Positions 1 to 8,147 of a DNA stretch of 64,000 bases are shown piece by piece (the stretch's first letter is position 1; every line of letters begins with the position of its first letter). Below the pieces are notes generated by a model. It was not told the origin of the DNA. It saw only the letters and a list, made by a program, of their open reading frames with translations, and did not search any database. The position numbers were made by a program, and so were the translations under genes. This DNA is from Rhodococcus sp. IEGM 1379 (lineage in GTDB: Bacteria > Actinomycetota > Actinomycetes > Mycobacteriales > Mycobacteriaceae), in the NCBI RefSeq assembly GCF_030056815.1, contig NZ_JASHKR010000010.1, positions 62,001-126,000 of the forward strand, written 5' to 3'.

Positions 1-707
1 TCGTCGACGCCGCAGATGGGGTTGGATGCTCGCACCGAATACAGGTAATCAGCGTGGGTGCGCGGAATCAGCTTGGAGACACCGGTCGTACCGCCGGAAA
101 GCTGAAGAAACGCAACCGAGAGAGGATCCACGGAGGCCGGTACCAGCGCCTCGCTTTCCCTCAACGAACCGAAGCTGACAAACTCTCCGGCCTCGCCGGC
201 AACGATCACGATCGGCGGCATTTCGAGCATCTCGATCACGTCGCGAGCGAGGGTTCGGTAGTCGAACCCTCCGTGCCGCTCAGCGACGATATACGCAGCG
301 ACATCAGCAAACTCGCAGAAGTATCCGATTTCGGTACGCCGATGCGCGGGCAGCCCGAAGACCGGTAGTGCACCCAACTTCAGCACGGCGAACAGCGCCT
401 CGGTGTACTCCACGATGTTCGGCAATTGCACCAGGACCCGGTCACCGGGCCCGATGCCCAGTGCTGACAAACCGCCGGCGACCGCCGAACTTCGACGGTC
501 GAGTTCGGAATAGGTCAGGCGTATATCGACTCCACCCCCGTCACGACCCACAACGGCTTCGTTGTCGGGAAAACGTGCAGATGCAGCAGTCAAAAACCCG
601 GCGAGCGTATCGTCCGTCCAATAGCCCTGCTCACGATAATGTTTCACCAACTCGGGCGGATACTGTGCCACCGGAGCCAAGGGCTCGCGGGCAATCCTCG
701 TAGTCAT
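1..707 (-). CDS. dhbE: 2,3-dihydroxybenzoate-AMP ligase (DhbE/EntE type), 3' end outside window
   Basis: This gene runs off the left edge, so only about the first 235 residues are seen. The reverse-strand frame opens with MTTRIAREPLAPVAQYPPEL and contains the adenylation-domain core LQLSGGTTGVSKLIPRTHADY near the cut end. In this family the enzyme activates 2,3-dihydroxybenzoate as the acyl-adenylate and loads it on an aryl carrier protein. The start at 707 is chosen because GAGGAG lies about 7 bases upstream. It is the third gene of a minus-strand operon after the carrier protein and DHB dehydrogenase, 36 bases downstream of the latter. The whole context is catecholate siderophore synthesis, and expression is probably iron-repressed through the boxes upstream of the carrier protein gene. 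The family call is secure; salicylate instead of DHB as substrate is unlikely given the neighbouring DHB dehydrogenase. Confidence 0.9.
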   Translation of the reverse strand, partial: MTTRIAREPLAPVAQYPPELVKHYREQGYWTDDTLAGFLTAASARFPDNEAVVGRDGGGVDIRLTYSELDRRSSAVAGGLSALGIGPGDRVLVQLPNIVEYTEALFAVLKLGALPVFGLPAHRRTEIGYFCEFADVAAYIVAERHGGFDYRTLARDVIEMLEMPPIVIVAGEAGEFVSFGSLRESEALVPASVDPLSVAFLQLSGGTTGVSKLIPRTHADYLYSVRASNPICGVD

Positions 708-743
708 GCGGAGACTCCTCTTCGAAGATTCGACGGATAATTC

Positions 744-1541
744 TCATGCTTTGAGCGTGGCGCCACCGTCTACGTACAGCGCCTGCATGGTGATGTGCGC
801 TGCCCGATCGGACAACAAGAAGTGCACAGAGTCGGCAATATCAGCTGCAGTTGCAAGCTTACCCAACGGAATTCCCAGGCGATACGCGGCGAGGTTACCT
901 TCGATCACGGCCTGAGCACCCGCGTCGCCGTTAGGATCGACCCAGAGTGAACGCTGCATGGCGGTATCCGTTGACCCGGGAGCTACGACGTTGACCCTGA
1001 TTCCGTCGCCGGCCAGTTCGAGTCCGGCAGTACGGACCAGCATCGTTGCTGCAGCCTTGGACGATCCGTAGGCACCCATACCAATCCGAGGAATACCCGC
1101 GGCGTTGGACGAGACGACGACTATCGAACCCACCCGACGCGTACGCATCACTCGTCCGACGCTCTGCATGACATTGAGCAATCCGAAGACGTTGACGTTG
1201 AAGACGTTGCGCCACACTGACGGATCCGAGTCGAGCACAGCGCCCGTATCGAGTACACCGGCCGCGTGTGCCAGAGCATCGATCGTTCCGAATCGTTCGA
1301 CGACCGACTCGATCGCCATGTCGACGCCGTCTCGATCAGTCACATCGACGACGTAGGTGACGATCTCACCGCCGTACGTTACAGCCAATTCAGCTGCGAC
1401 ACTGCTGAGTTCAACACCATCACGATCAAGCAGCGCCAGAGAGTACCCGTCCGAGGCCAGCATCCGAGCCACCGCGGCGCCGATACCCGCAGCGGCGCCC
1501 GTGACAACGGCAACCCTAGAGCGCGAATTCACCGGGGGCAC
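744..1541 (-). CDS. dhbA: 2,3-dihydro-2,3-dihydroxybenzoate dehydrogenase (DhbA/EntA)
   Basis: The 265-residue product is a short-chain dehydrogenase. It has the N-terminal dinucleotide motif VVTGAAAGIGAAVA (about residues 12-25), a Tyr-x3-Lys active site in GAYGSSKAA, and the C-terminal YVDGGATL typical of SDRs. In the siderophore pathway this NAD-dependent enzyme oxidises 2,3-dihydro-DHB to 2,3-dihydroxybenzoate. The assignment to DhbA rather than a generic SDR rests on the neighbours: an aryl carrier protein, a DHB-AMP ligase and, divergently, isochorismate synthase. Its start overlaps the end of the carrier protein gene by 13 bases, so the two are probably translationally coupled. Confidence 0.88.
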   Translation of the reverse strand: MPPVNSRSRVAVVTGAAAGIGAAVARMLASDGYSLALLDRDGVELSSVAAELAVTYGGEIVTYVVDVTDRDGVDMAIESVVERFGTIDALAHAAGVLDTGAVLDSDPSVWRNVFNVNVFGLLNVMQSVGRVMRTRRVGSIVVVSSNAAGIPRIGMGAYGSSKAAATMLVRTAGLELAGDGIRVNVVAPGSTDTAMQRSLWVDPNGDAGAQAVIEGNLAAYRLGIPLGKLATAADIADSVHFLLSDRAAHITMQALYVDGGATLKA

Positions 1542-1759
1542 AGAACCGCTGCCCAGGCATTGATCGTCTGCTCTTCCGCCAACTCCGCGAAATCTGCATC
1601 CGCCCCGTCTGCCCGCCAGCGTTCGACGAGCGTCATGAGGCGGACCGAGTCCAATCCTTCATCTCCGAGATCCGCGTCGCCGCCGAGTTGTTCTGCCCTC
1701 ATCGACAGAACCTCGGCGACGTCGCGCACGATCCGATCGCGGTCTACGGTGCTGCTCAT
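1529..1759 (-). CDS. free-standing aryl carrier protein (76 aa)
   Basis: This is a small acidic helical protein with the phosphopantetheine attachment motif DEGLDSVR, in which Ser38 is the expected prosthetic-group site. The start at 1759 has GGAGATCA just upstream; a longer open frame reaching 2044 crosses the promoter region and is not credible. In EntB and DhbB the aryl carrier domain is fused behind an isochorismatase domain. Here only the carrier part is present, at the length of a single carrier domain, so it is a split form. It should receive 2,3-dihydroxybenzoate from the adjacent DHB-AMP ligase and present it to an NRPS condensation domain. It is the first gene of the minus-strand operon. 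Confidence 0.82.
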   Translation of the reverse strand: MSSTVDRDRIVRDVAEVLSMRAEQLGGDADLGDEGLDSVRLMTLVERWRADGADADFAELAEEQTINAWAAVLCPR

Positions 1760-1838
1760 TGATCTCCTCGAAGTAGTGATCGACACGCTCGGCGCGGATC
1801 GCATCAACCTCATCTCGACCTCACACAACCGCGGTGAC

Positions 1839-1857
1839 TTTGGACAGCCTAACCACA
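1839..1857. promoter_or_regulatory. candidate DtxR/IdeR iron box (proximal to carrier-protein operon)
   Basis: TTTGGACAGCCTAACCACA matches the DtxR/IdeR consensus TWAGGTWAGSCTWACCTWA at about 14 of 19 positions, counted by eye. It lies 80 bases upstream of the carrier-protein start in the divergent siderophore promoter region. Iron-loaded IdeR/DmdR would be expected to repress here. Confidence 0.55.
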
Positions 1858-1903
1858 TTGGTACGCAAGTACACAACATCAAAACCTGCAACACAATTTT
1901 CGG

Positions 1904-1922
1904 ACAACTAAGGCTAGCCTCA
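1904..1922. promoter_or_regulatory. candidate DtxR/IdeR iron box (proximal to isochorismate synthase)
   Basis: ACAACTAAGGCTAGCCTCA matches the DtxR/IdeR consensus at about 12 of 19 positions, with the core AGGCTAGCCT strongest. It ends 37 bases before the start of the isochorismate synthase gene, a normal position for iron repression of the plus-strand promoter. One half is clearly degenerate, so the call is moderate. Confidence 0.5.
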
Positions 1923-1959
1923 ACATAGTAAGGGTCTCGATCAACCTGGAAAGGTGCCC

Positions 1960-3123
1960 ATGTTCGCAGTCGCCGCAGTCGCCGAATACCCGTTGCACAC
2001 CAACCGATCTGACACCAGCGCGGATTCGGTTTTCTTGCTCTCACGCAGGCAAACGTCGGTTCGAACCTCGGGAGTTGTCGAAGAATTCAACTCGGCGTTC
2101 GACGCGACGGAAGCCCTCAAAACCGGTCGTATCGACTCGGTCGTGGGCGCCATTCCATTCGCCCCGACAACCCCCTGCGCTCTCATTGCACCGCTGAGTT
2201 TCACCCGAGTTCGAGGTGACCTACATCACGATCAACCGTTCAATCTTCCTCCCGCCCGGGTTACCGATCTCGAACCGAAACCCCGCGCGCACACGGACCG
2301 CATTCGCGGCGCGATCACACGACTGCAGGCCGGCGAACTACACAAAGTGGTTCTCGCACGCTCACTGACAATCGAGACGGAATCACCGATCTCACCCACC
2401 ACACTGGCAAGCCGATTGATCGCACTCGATCAATCGCACAACGGATTTTGTGTTGACCTCTCTCCGGCCGGCGGAGAATATCGCGGACGTTCTTTGGTCG
2501 GTTCGACGCCCGAAGTCCTGATTGAACGTCGCGGAAATGTCGTAACGTGTCACCCTCTCGCCGGTTCGATTGCGCGCCAACCTGATCCACAGCAGGATGA
2601 GGCGAATGCCCGCGAACTGGTGGCATCCGCGAAAGACTTGACCGAGCATGCTTTTGTAGTCGATTCGATCACCGCGATTCTCGGACCGCTGTGCCGGTCG
2701 TATTCTGCGCCGAACACTCCGGAACTGCTTCGCACACCACAACTCTGGCACCTCGGGACCAAGATCCAGGGGGTGTTGGCCGATCCGAATCTGACAGCAC
2801 TGGAACTCGCGCTGGCATTGCACCCCACTCCGGCAATCTGTGGGACACCAACCGATTCGGCCCGAGACCACATCACTGCGACCGAATCCGATCGCGGCTT
2901 CTACGCCGGCGCAATCGGGTGGTGCGACCGGACAGGCGACGGCGAGTGGATGGTGGCCATACGATGTGCCGAGATCGCCGCCGACGGCATGTCTGCTCGT
3001 GCGTATGCCGGCGGAGGAATTGTGGCATCGTCCGATCCCGAGGCTGAATTGCGCGAGACGCGCACCAAATTCCGAACCGTTCTCACCGCATTCGGTGTCG
3101 CCGAAAGCGATCTCGACACATGA
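1960..3123 (+). CDS. dhbC: isochorismate synthase (DhbC/EntC)
   Basis: The 387-residue product belongs to the chorismate-binding family. Recognisable stretches are GELHKVVLARS (about residue 120), TCHPLAGSIAR (about 190), ELALALHPTPAICGTP (about 285) and the C-terminal AYAGGGIVASSDPEAEL. The enzyme converts chorismate to isochorismate, the first step to 2,3-dihydroxybenzoate. The ATG at 1960 is preferred over a GTG at 1954 because GGAAAGG ends five bases upstream of it. The gene diverges from the carrier protein/DhbA/DhbE operon, with two iron boxes between. An isochorismatase, the next enzyme, is not seen next to it. Confidence 0.88.
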   Translation: MFAVAAVAEYPLHTNRSDTSADSVFLLSRRQTSVRTSGVVEEFNSAFDATEALKTGRIDSVVGAIPFAPTTPCALIAPLSFTRVRGDLHHDQPFNLPPARVTDLEPKPRAHTDRIRGAITRLQAGELHKVVLARSLTIETESPISPTTLASRLIALDQSHNGFCVDLSPAGGEYRGRSLVGSTPEVLIERRGNVVTCHPLAGSIARQPDPQQDEANARELVASAKDLTEHAFVVDSITAILGPLCRSYSAPNTPELLRTPQLWHLGTKIQGVLADPNLTALELALALHPTPAICGTPTDSARDHITATESDRGFYAGAIGWCDRTGDGEWMVAIRCAEIAADGMSARAYAGGGIVASSDPEAELRETRTKFRTVLTAFGVAESDLDT

Positions 3124-3283
3124 CGCGCCCATCTGTCCACTGGGCACGTAGGCGACATAGCGTGGCCGAGTTTTGATACTTTGACATCGATCGCTGCTTG
3201 ATACAGGTCACGCGCGAATTCTCATATCCTTAGGTGGACAACACGGTTCACTGACATTTTCACGAAAATATCAAGAGGAGATC

Positions 3284-4576
3284 ATGCAACCCGGCCATTC
3301 GACACCACACCATGACGACATAATCGATGTGATCGGAGTCGGATTCGGTCCGTCGAATCTGGGCCTGGCCATCGCTATTCGAGAGTACAACGAGGTTCGG
3401 GATTCGCGGGACCACATTTGCGCTCGGTTCGTCGAATCGAAGCCTGCATTCGGTTGGCATCCCGGCATGTTGATTCCTGACACAACCATGCAGGTTTCCT
3501 TCCTGAAGGACCTGGCTACACAACGCAACGCCACCAGTCGCTTCACGTTTCTCAACTTCTTGGCCGAGCACGAGCGACTGAGTCATTTCGTGAACTACCA
3601 GACCTTCTTTCCCACGCGGATCGAATTTCACAAATACTTGGAATGGGCAGCCGCCACCGTTGACGCAGCCGTCGACTACGGCACTCGGGTAGTCGAGATC
3701 AGAAGCACCGAAGACTATTTCGAGGTCACGACCAACGGCACGGCCGAAGGAACGCTCAGAGCACGCAACATCGTCATGGCCGGCGGGCTGACGGCCACAC
3801 TGCCCGACGGCGTCTCCCCCACCAACCGCCAGTTCCACAATCACAACCTCTTGTTCGATCTGGCGGAACTACCGCCGGTCCGCAACAATTCCTTTGTTGT
3901 CGTCGGCGCGGGACAGAGCGCTGCCGAAGTGGCACGGTATCTCCATTCGACGTACCCGCAGGCCGAGGTGCACGCCGTCTTCGGAAAATACGGGTACAGC
4001 CCGTCCGACGACAGCCCTTACGCCAACCGCATATTCGACCCCGTCGCTGTTGACGATTTCTACTCGTCGTCACCGGATGTTCGGGAGCAACTACTCAAAT
4101 ACCACCGCGGAACCAACTATTCGGCGGTCGACCTGCCACTGATCGAAGAGCTGTACGCGCTGGAGTATGCCGAACGCGTACAAGGCCCGCGGCGCCTGTT
4201 CATCCATGGGGCTTCGTCGATCACCGACGTCCATGAAGATGCCGACGGAGTGAATGTCACCGTCGAGCACCGCCCTACCGGGCTTACCGAGACTTTCCGC
4301 AACGACGCCGTCGTATACGCGACGGGGTTCAAGCCCATGGACCTACCGGCCATCCTCGGACCGCTGTGCGACAGAGATGATTTTGATCAGCACGGTCCTT
4401 CGGTGACGCGCGACTACCGCTTGAAAACCAATCAGGACTGCGACGGGGCAATCTTTCTCCAGGGCGGTACGGAGCACTCACACGGGCTCACCTCGTCACT
4501 GCTGTCGAACATTGCCGTGCGATCGGGCGAGATCCTTCAGGCGGTCGTGTCACGAAGGGCAACCGTGGCCGCCTGA
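3284..4576 (+). CDS. L-ornithine N5-monooxygenase (siderophore hydroxylase)
   Basis: This 430-residue FAD/NADPH enzyme has the family-specific FAD motif GVGFGPSNLG (18-27), an NADPH-binding VVGAGQSAAEV (about 206) and the ATGFKP motif (about 346). The stretch GTNYSAVDLPLIEELY is typical of ornithine and lysine N-hydroxylases (SidA, PvdA and related enzymes). It hydroxylates the side-chain amine of ornithine to supply hydroxamate units. With the DHB genes 5' of it this indicates a mixed catecholate/hydroxamate siderophore, as known from Rhodococcus (heterobactin, rhodochelin). The start has AGAGGAG about 6 bases upstream. No formyl- or acyltransferase partner lies beside it. Lysine as substrate is the main alternative. 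Confidence 0.88.
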   Translation: MQPGHSTPHHDDIIDVIGVGFGPSNLGLAIAIREYNEVRDSRDHICARFVESKPAFGWHPGMLIPDTTMQVSFLKDLATQRNATSRFTFLNFLAEHERLSHFVNYQTFFPTRIEFHKYLEWAAATVDAAVDYGTRVVEIRSTEDYFEVTTNGTAEGTLRARNIVMAGGLTATLPDGVSPTNRQFHNHNLLFDLAELPPVRNNSFVVVGAGQSAAEVARYLHSTYPQAEVHAVFGKYGYSPSDDSPYANRIFDPVAVDDFYSSSPDVREQLLKYHRGTNYSAVDLPLIEELYALEYAERVQGPRRLFIHGASSITDVHEDADGVNVTVEHRPTGLTETFRNDAVVYATGFKPMDLPAILGPLCDRDDFDQHGPSVTRDYRLKTNQDCDGAIFLQGGTEHSHGLTSSLLSNIAVRSGEILQAVVSRRATVAA

Positions 4577-4708
4577 CACACCGGTCTCCCACCGCGTCCA
4601 GTTACCTTTGTCCCGCATTCTCCACCGAAGTCCCGATTGCGCAATTAGTCTGAGACCGTTGCGTCTCGCAGCGGTAGCAATCGACTTCTCCCAACGGAGG
4701 AATACGCA

Positions 4709-5665
4709 GTGACATCGAAACAACGAACCGTCCGCAAGGCGGCAACTGTTGCCATCGCATCCGCAATGACTGTCACCATCGGTGGCCTTACTGCGCCCGC
4801 GCAAGCCGCCACCAGTTTCGATGTTCTTTGCACACCCACTGATACGGGACTATCCGAACTCTCCGGTTTGGCCGTGTCGGACAGTCGAATGTACGCGATC
4901 GGGGACAGCGGTGCAGACGACCGGATCGCCGAACTCGACGCAACGTGCCAGGTCACTCGATGGGTCTCAGTGGGCGCGCCAACCGTCGATGTCGAAGATC
5001 TCGACTCCACCGCCGACGGCACCTTGTGGCTTGCCGATATCGGGGACAACAACAAGGTGCGCTCGTCGGTTGCGTTGATCGGATTCGATCCCGACACTGC
5101 AACAGCCACGACGCACCCGCTGTCCTATCCCGACGGGGCGCACGACGCCGAGGCCCTGTTGATCCAGAACGACGGATTACCGGTCATCGTGACCAAGGAC
5201 TACCTCGGTTCAAGTTACGTCTACACGCCCGCCGATCGGACCAGCGTTCACAGCCTCGACACATCGGTACCGACACCGCTGAGCAAAGTCGGGCACCTTC
5301 AGTTCACGCCGACCACGACGCCGGGCGGGCCGATCAACGGCGCCGGAACGATGGCCGTCACCGGCGGCGCAGTCAGCAAGGACGGGACAGTGGTGGCTCT
5401 GCGCACCTACACGGATGTGTATCTGTATCTGGCACCGGACGGCGACGTCGTGAAAGCCCTGTCCACCAGAGCAATCCGAGTTCCCCTTCCCAACGAACCG
5501 CAGGGTGAGGCAATCACGTTCAACGACGACGGCGATCTGATCAGCGGTTCCGAGGCGTATCAGGGCCCACTACCTCCACTGAAAATTCTCCGGGGAGCCA
5601 CTGCGATCGCAGAATCAGGTGCCGGAACCGGTTCAATGGGTTCGCTGGGTTCGACGGGTTCCTGA
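4709..5665 (+). CDS. secreted protein of unknown function
   Basis: The GTG start at 4709 is preceded by CGGAGGAAT. The 318-residue product has a classical signal peptide of about 33 residues (basic start, alanine-rich core, ending APAQAA). The mature part contains repeated short aspartate-rich strands such as AIGDSGADDRIAELDA and LWLADIGDNNKVRSS, which suggest a beta-propeller-like secreted protein. The C-terminus is a Gly/Ser-rich tail (GTGSMGSLGSTGS). I do not recognise an enzyme active site. It lies 132 bases after the ornithine hydroxylase and 19 bases before a lipoprotein gene, with which it may be co-transcribed. Confidence 0.75.
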   Translation: MTSKQRTVRKAATVAIASAMTVTIGGLTAPAQAATSFDVLCTPTDTGLSELSGLAVSDSRMYAIGDSGADDRIAELDATCQVTRWVSVGAPTVDVEDLDSTADGTLWLADIGDNNKVRSSVALIGFDPDTATATTHPLSYPDGAHDAEALLIQNDGLPVIVTKDYLGSSYVYTPADRTSVHSLDTSVPTPLSKVGHLQFTPTTTPGGPINGAGTMAVTGGAVSKDGTVVALRTYTDVYLYLAPDGDVVKALSTRAIRVPLPNEPQGEAITFNDDGDLISGSEAYQGPLPPLKILRGATAIAESGAGTGSMGSLGSTGS

Positions 5666-5684
5666 CTGCCGATATCATCGCGGA

Positions 5685-6338
5685 GTGAACACACGAATTC
5701 GGGCAATCATCGCGGTAGCCGCAGCACTGGGGATCGCTGGATGTGCCCAGACAGTTCAGGGCACAGCGCTCCCCGATCGGTTTGTTCCGAGCGCCGACAA
5801 TCCCGATCCGTCAGAAGCAATTGACGGTGTCACGTTTGTCGAGTACTCGGCCGCGTTGCATGTCGGACCCAATGAACGTGTGGCATACACACATTCACCG
5901 CCGTTCGGTGGTCAGCACGACAGTGTGTGGGCAAAATGCACGGGAATTGTCTACCCCCAGGCAATCCGAACCGAAAATGCCGTCCACTCACTCGAACACG
6001 GCGCGGTCTGGATCACGTACAACCCCGACCAGGTGTCGGATAGCGACATCGAGCGACTCGCCGAGCGCGTCGACGGAATGAGCTACACGCTGATGTCTCC
6101 GTATCCGACGCTCGACGCCCCGATCTCGTTGCAGTCGTGGGGCCATCAACTCAAACTCGAGCGTGCCGACGACCCACGAATCGATCAGTTCATCTCGGCC
6201 TTGCGACTCAACCCCACGACATACCCCGAGGTCGGCGCCACCTGTTCGGTACCGCCGTCGAGCTTCGACCCGAACAACCCGCCGCCGTTCGACCCCACTA
6301 CTCCGGATCCGAGTTCTCCCTACACGATTCCGGAGTAG
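5685..6338 (+). CDS. DUF3105 family lipoprotein
   Basis: The GTG at 5685 gives a 217-residue protein with a short signal and a lipobox LGIAGC close to the N-terminus, so it is expected to be a membrane-anchored lipoprotein. The region from about residue 70 to 110, with a conserved H-S-P-P-F-G-G-Q-H pattern followed by HSLEHGAVWITY, is the DUF3105 signature. An earlier in-frame start at 5619 would overlap the preceding gene and bury the signal peptide, so it was rejected. The C-terminus is proline-rich (PNNPPPFDPTTPDP), like a wall-spanning tail. The function of the family is not established. Confidence 0.82.
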   Translation: MNTRIRAIIAVAAALGIAGCAQTVQGTALPDRFVPSADNPDPSEAIDGVTFVEYSAALHVGPNERVAYTHSPPFGGQHDSVWAKCTGIVYPQAIRTENAVHSLEHGAVWITYNPDQVSDSDIERLAERVDGMSYTLMSPYPTLDAPISLQSWGHQLKLERADDPRIDQFISALRLNPTTYPEVGATCSVPPSSFDPNNPPPFDPTTPDPSSPYTIPE

Positions 6339-6386
6339 TCGGGGTTCAACGGCCGTAAAGACTCATGCCACCGTAGGCTGCGAAGA

Positions 6387-7595
6387 TCAAGCTTGTCCGA
6401 CGCGCGCCTGACCAGTCCTTCGTGAGTCGGCGACGAGCACAGAGGCGTACTCTGCCATCCTGTTTTGATAGCCGGAGATTGCTCCGACCAGCGAGCCCTG
6501 AGAGGCCACCGCATCGGAGAGCGCTCGAGTCAATTCGGAAGCATCCCGTATCGCGGTATTTGCTCCCATCGCCAGTACCGGGCTCATTGCGTGGATGGCA
6601 TCGCCGATCAGTGTGACGCGACTCGGCTCCCAGACCGGCACCGGGGCCGCCGTGGAGACTCTAAGAGCCAGAAGCGATTCCTTTTCCCAGAGTGCCAAGA
6701 GCTGGCGTATTTCCGGGTGCCAGTTATCGTCGACAAGCTTTTCGGCTACCCCATAGAGGGATTGGTAGTCGAGTTGGCGTAGCGCACCGACCGATGGCAT
6801 GGCTGGATGGTCGGCCGGAGCTCCGACCATGAATGCGAGATAGTCGTCAACGGCCGTAACCCTGACCGGCGGATTGGTGGCCAGCCCCGCCAGATCAGGT
6901 CGTTGGTCAAATTGCACCGGCCCGATACCGACATGCGGTTGGCCCGGTCCTGCAGTTACGACGCTGAAGATGCTCTCGAATACCCACGCGGGCAACAATT
7001 CCGATGTTTCGGCGTCGAGCGGTATCCTGCCGTAGATCAGGCGCAGTCCGGCATCCTTGACTTCGGCATCCGGAAGGAGAAACTTGCGCACCGTTGAGCC
7101 GACACCGTCAGCACCTACGAGCAGATCAGCAGTCGCGACCCGCCCATCGGCAAACTCCGCAGTTACCGTGCCGTCCTCCTCCTGACGGTAGCTCAGCAAC
7201 TGCGCCCCGTAGTTCACGTTCTCCCCGAGGCCCGACAACAGAATTTCCCTCAGAGTTGCGCGATTGAACGACCGAGGGGAAGTGGCACCCGCCGACCGAC
7301 TTTGCGCGGATGTGGCAGGGTCCGACAGCATTTCGAGCTGGCGATTTCGGACGGTTACTCGCGGCGGAGGTGATCCTGCGGTTGCCAGCGACAGCTCGAA
7401 CAGGTGCGGCGGTAAGCAGTGCTGTAAACCAGCGAGTCCGGGTTCGCCTAGCTGGATCCGGTATCCCTGGGGGCGTTCGCCTGGGTACGAATCTCGTTCG
7501 TACACTGCGACATCAAGGCCGCGACTGCTGAGCCCGTGCGCAAGCACGAGACCGCCGAGTCCGGCGCCGATGATCATGACTCGATTTTTTTGCAT
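6387..7595 (-). CDS. FAD-dependent aromatic-type monooxygenase
   Basis: This 402-residue flavoprotein belongs to the PHBH-like class A monooxygenases. It has the N-terminal FAD motif GAGLGGLVLA (11-20), the DG motif in ADLLVGADGVGSTVR and the GD motif in VTLIGDAIHAMSP. Such enzymes hydroxylate phenols, polyketides or drugs using NAD(P)H and oxygen. The gene stands alone, convergent with the DUF3105 gene. It is in the same orientation as the MT1/small-protein operon, but about 250 bases downstream of it, so it is probably a separate unit. The substrate cannot be predicted; rifampicin-monooxygenase-like or tetracycline-type activity is possible. Confidence 0.82.
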   Translation of the reverse strand: MQKNRVMIIGAGLGGLVLAHGLSSRGLDVAVYERDSYPGERPQGYRIQLGEPGLAGLQHCLPPHLFELSLATAGSPPPRVTVRNRQLEMLSDPATSAQSRSAGATSPRSFNRATLREILLSGLGENVNYGAQLLSYRQEEDGTVTAEFADGRVATADLLVGADGVGSTVRKFLLPDAEVKDAGLRLIYGRIPLDAETSELLPAWVFESIFSVVTAGPGQPHVGIGPVQFDQRPDLAGLATNPPVRVTAVDDYLAFMVGAPADHPAMPSVGALRQLDYQSLYGVAEKLVDDNWHPEIRQLLALWEKESLLALRVSTAAPVPVWEPSRVTLIGDAIHAMSPVLAMGANTAIRDASELTRALSDAVASQGSLVGAISGYQNRMAEYASVLVADSRRTGQARVGQA

Positions 7596-7603
7596 AGCCC
7601 TGC

Positions 7604-7650
7604 CTTCGTTTTTCTCTCACGAAGGAAGCACTGGATTCCACGGAGGGAAT
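7604..7650. promoter_or_regulatory. inverted repeats upstream of the FAD monooxygenase
   Basis: Two small symmetric elements lie just upstream of the minus-strand monooxygenase start (7595). CCTTCGT...ACGAAGG at 7604-7626 is a 7-base stem with a 9-base loop. ATTCC-N6-GGAAT lies at 7635-7650. They may be an operator and a leader hairpin. The rest of the 7596-7849 gap shows no gene. Confidence 0.35.
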
Positions 7651-7849
7651 GACGCCTCGAGGGCGCAGCTCTGAAAGACCATTCTGGAGCTATTTTTTGC
7701 GCGTTCCGTTTAACTTCGACAGGTTAGCGCGGTTGAACGTTTACCACGGCAGATTGTGTCCATCGTTACACGCATTTCGGTACCGACGATGGCGAAGGAA
7801 GCAACGATGCCGTCGTCAGACTGTGGATACCGCGCACCTTTCGTAGTAG

Positions 7850-8104
7850 TTATCGCGCCACCAGCAGGGGTGCCCCGAGAACCTTGTGGATCACGCGTTG
7901 ACGCTCGCGACGCAACCGAGTGCCGAGCGCCTCGGCGGGCTCGTGCAGATCGACGTCGTCGACAGTGACGACATCAGCGTCTTCAAGTACCTGTTCGAGG
8001 GTCATCACCCGGTCACGAAGGATCCACAGTTCCTCGGTGAGGGCGGTGACCATGCGCGCGAGCTCATCGTTCGTCGCATTCTGAAGGTATGACGGGCTGG
8101 CCAT
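7850..8104 (-). CDS. small helical methyltransferase-partner protein, copy 1 (84 aa)
   Basis: This small protein has no family I recognise. The start at 8104 is chosen because the product MASPSYLQNATNDELARMVT aligns with two other small proteins in this window (19264-19560 and 24516-24803). All three share a core of the form L-x-R-M-x3-L-x2-E-x-W-x-L-x-D-R-x3-LE, here from about residue 16 to 39, predicted as one long amphipathic or coiled-coil helix. A more variable linker and a second charged helix (RLRRERQRVIHKVLG) follow. It sits 43 bases after methyltransferase MT1, and copy 2 has exactly the same 43-base spacing after MT2. A role as a subunit or scaffold of the methyltransferase is inferred only from this pairing. 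Confidence 0.72.
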   Translation of the reverse strand: MASPSYLQNATNDELARMVTALTEELWILRDRVMTLEQVLEDADVVTVDDVDLHEPAEALGTRLRRERQRVIHKVLGAPLLVAR

Positions 8105-8147
8105 GTATTCGAAGTCCTTCTCTAGGAGTAGTTCTCGGTCGAAGTGC

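Noticed and set aside
3230-3248. TTAGGT half-site upstream of ornithine hydroxylase as an iron box
   Set aside because: Only about 9 of 19 consensus positions match; the second half is missing.
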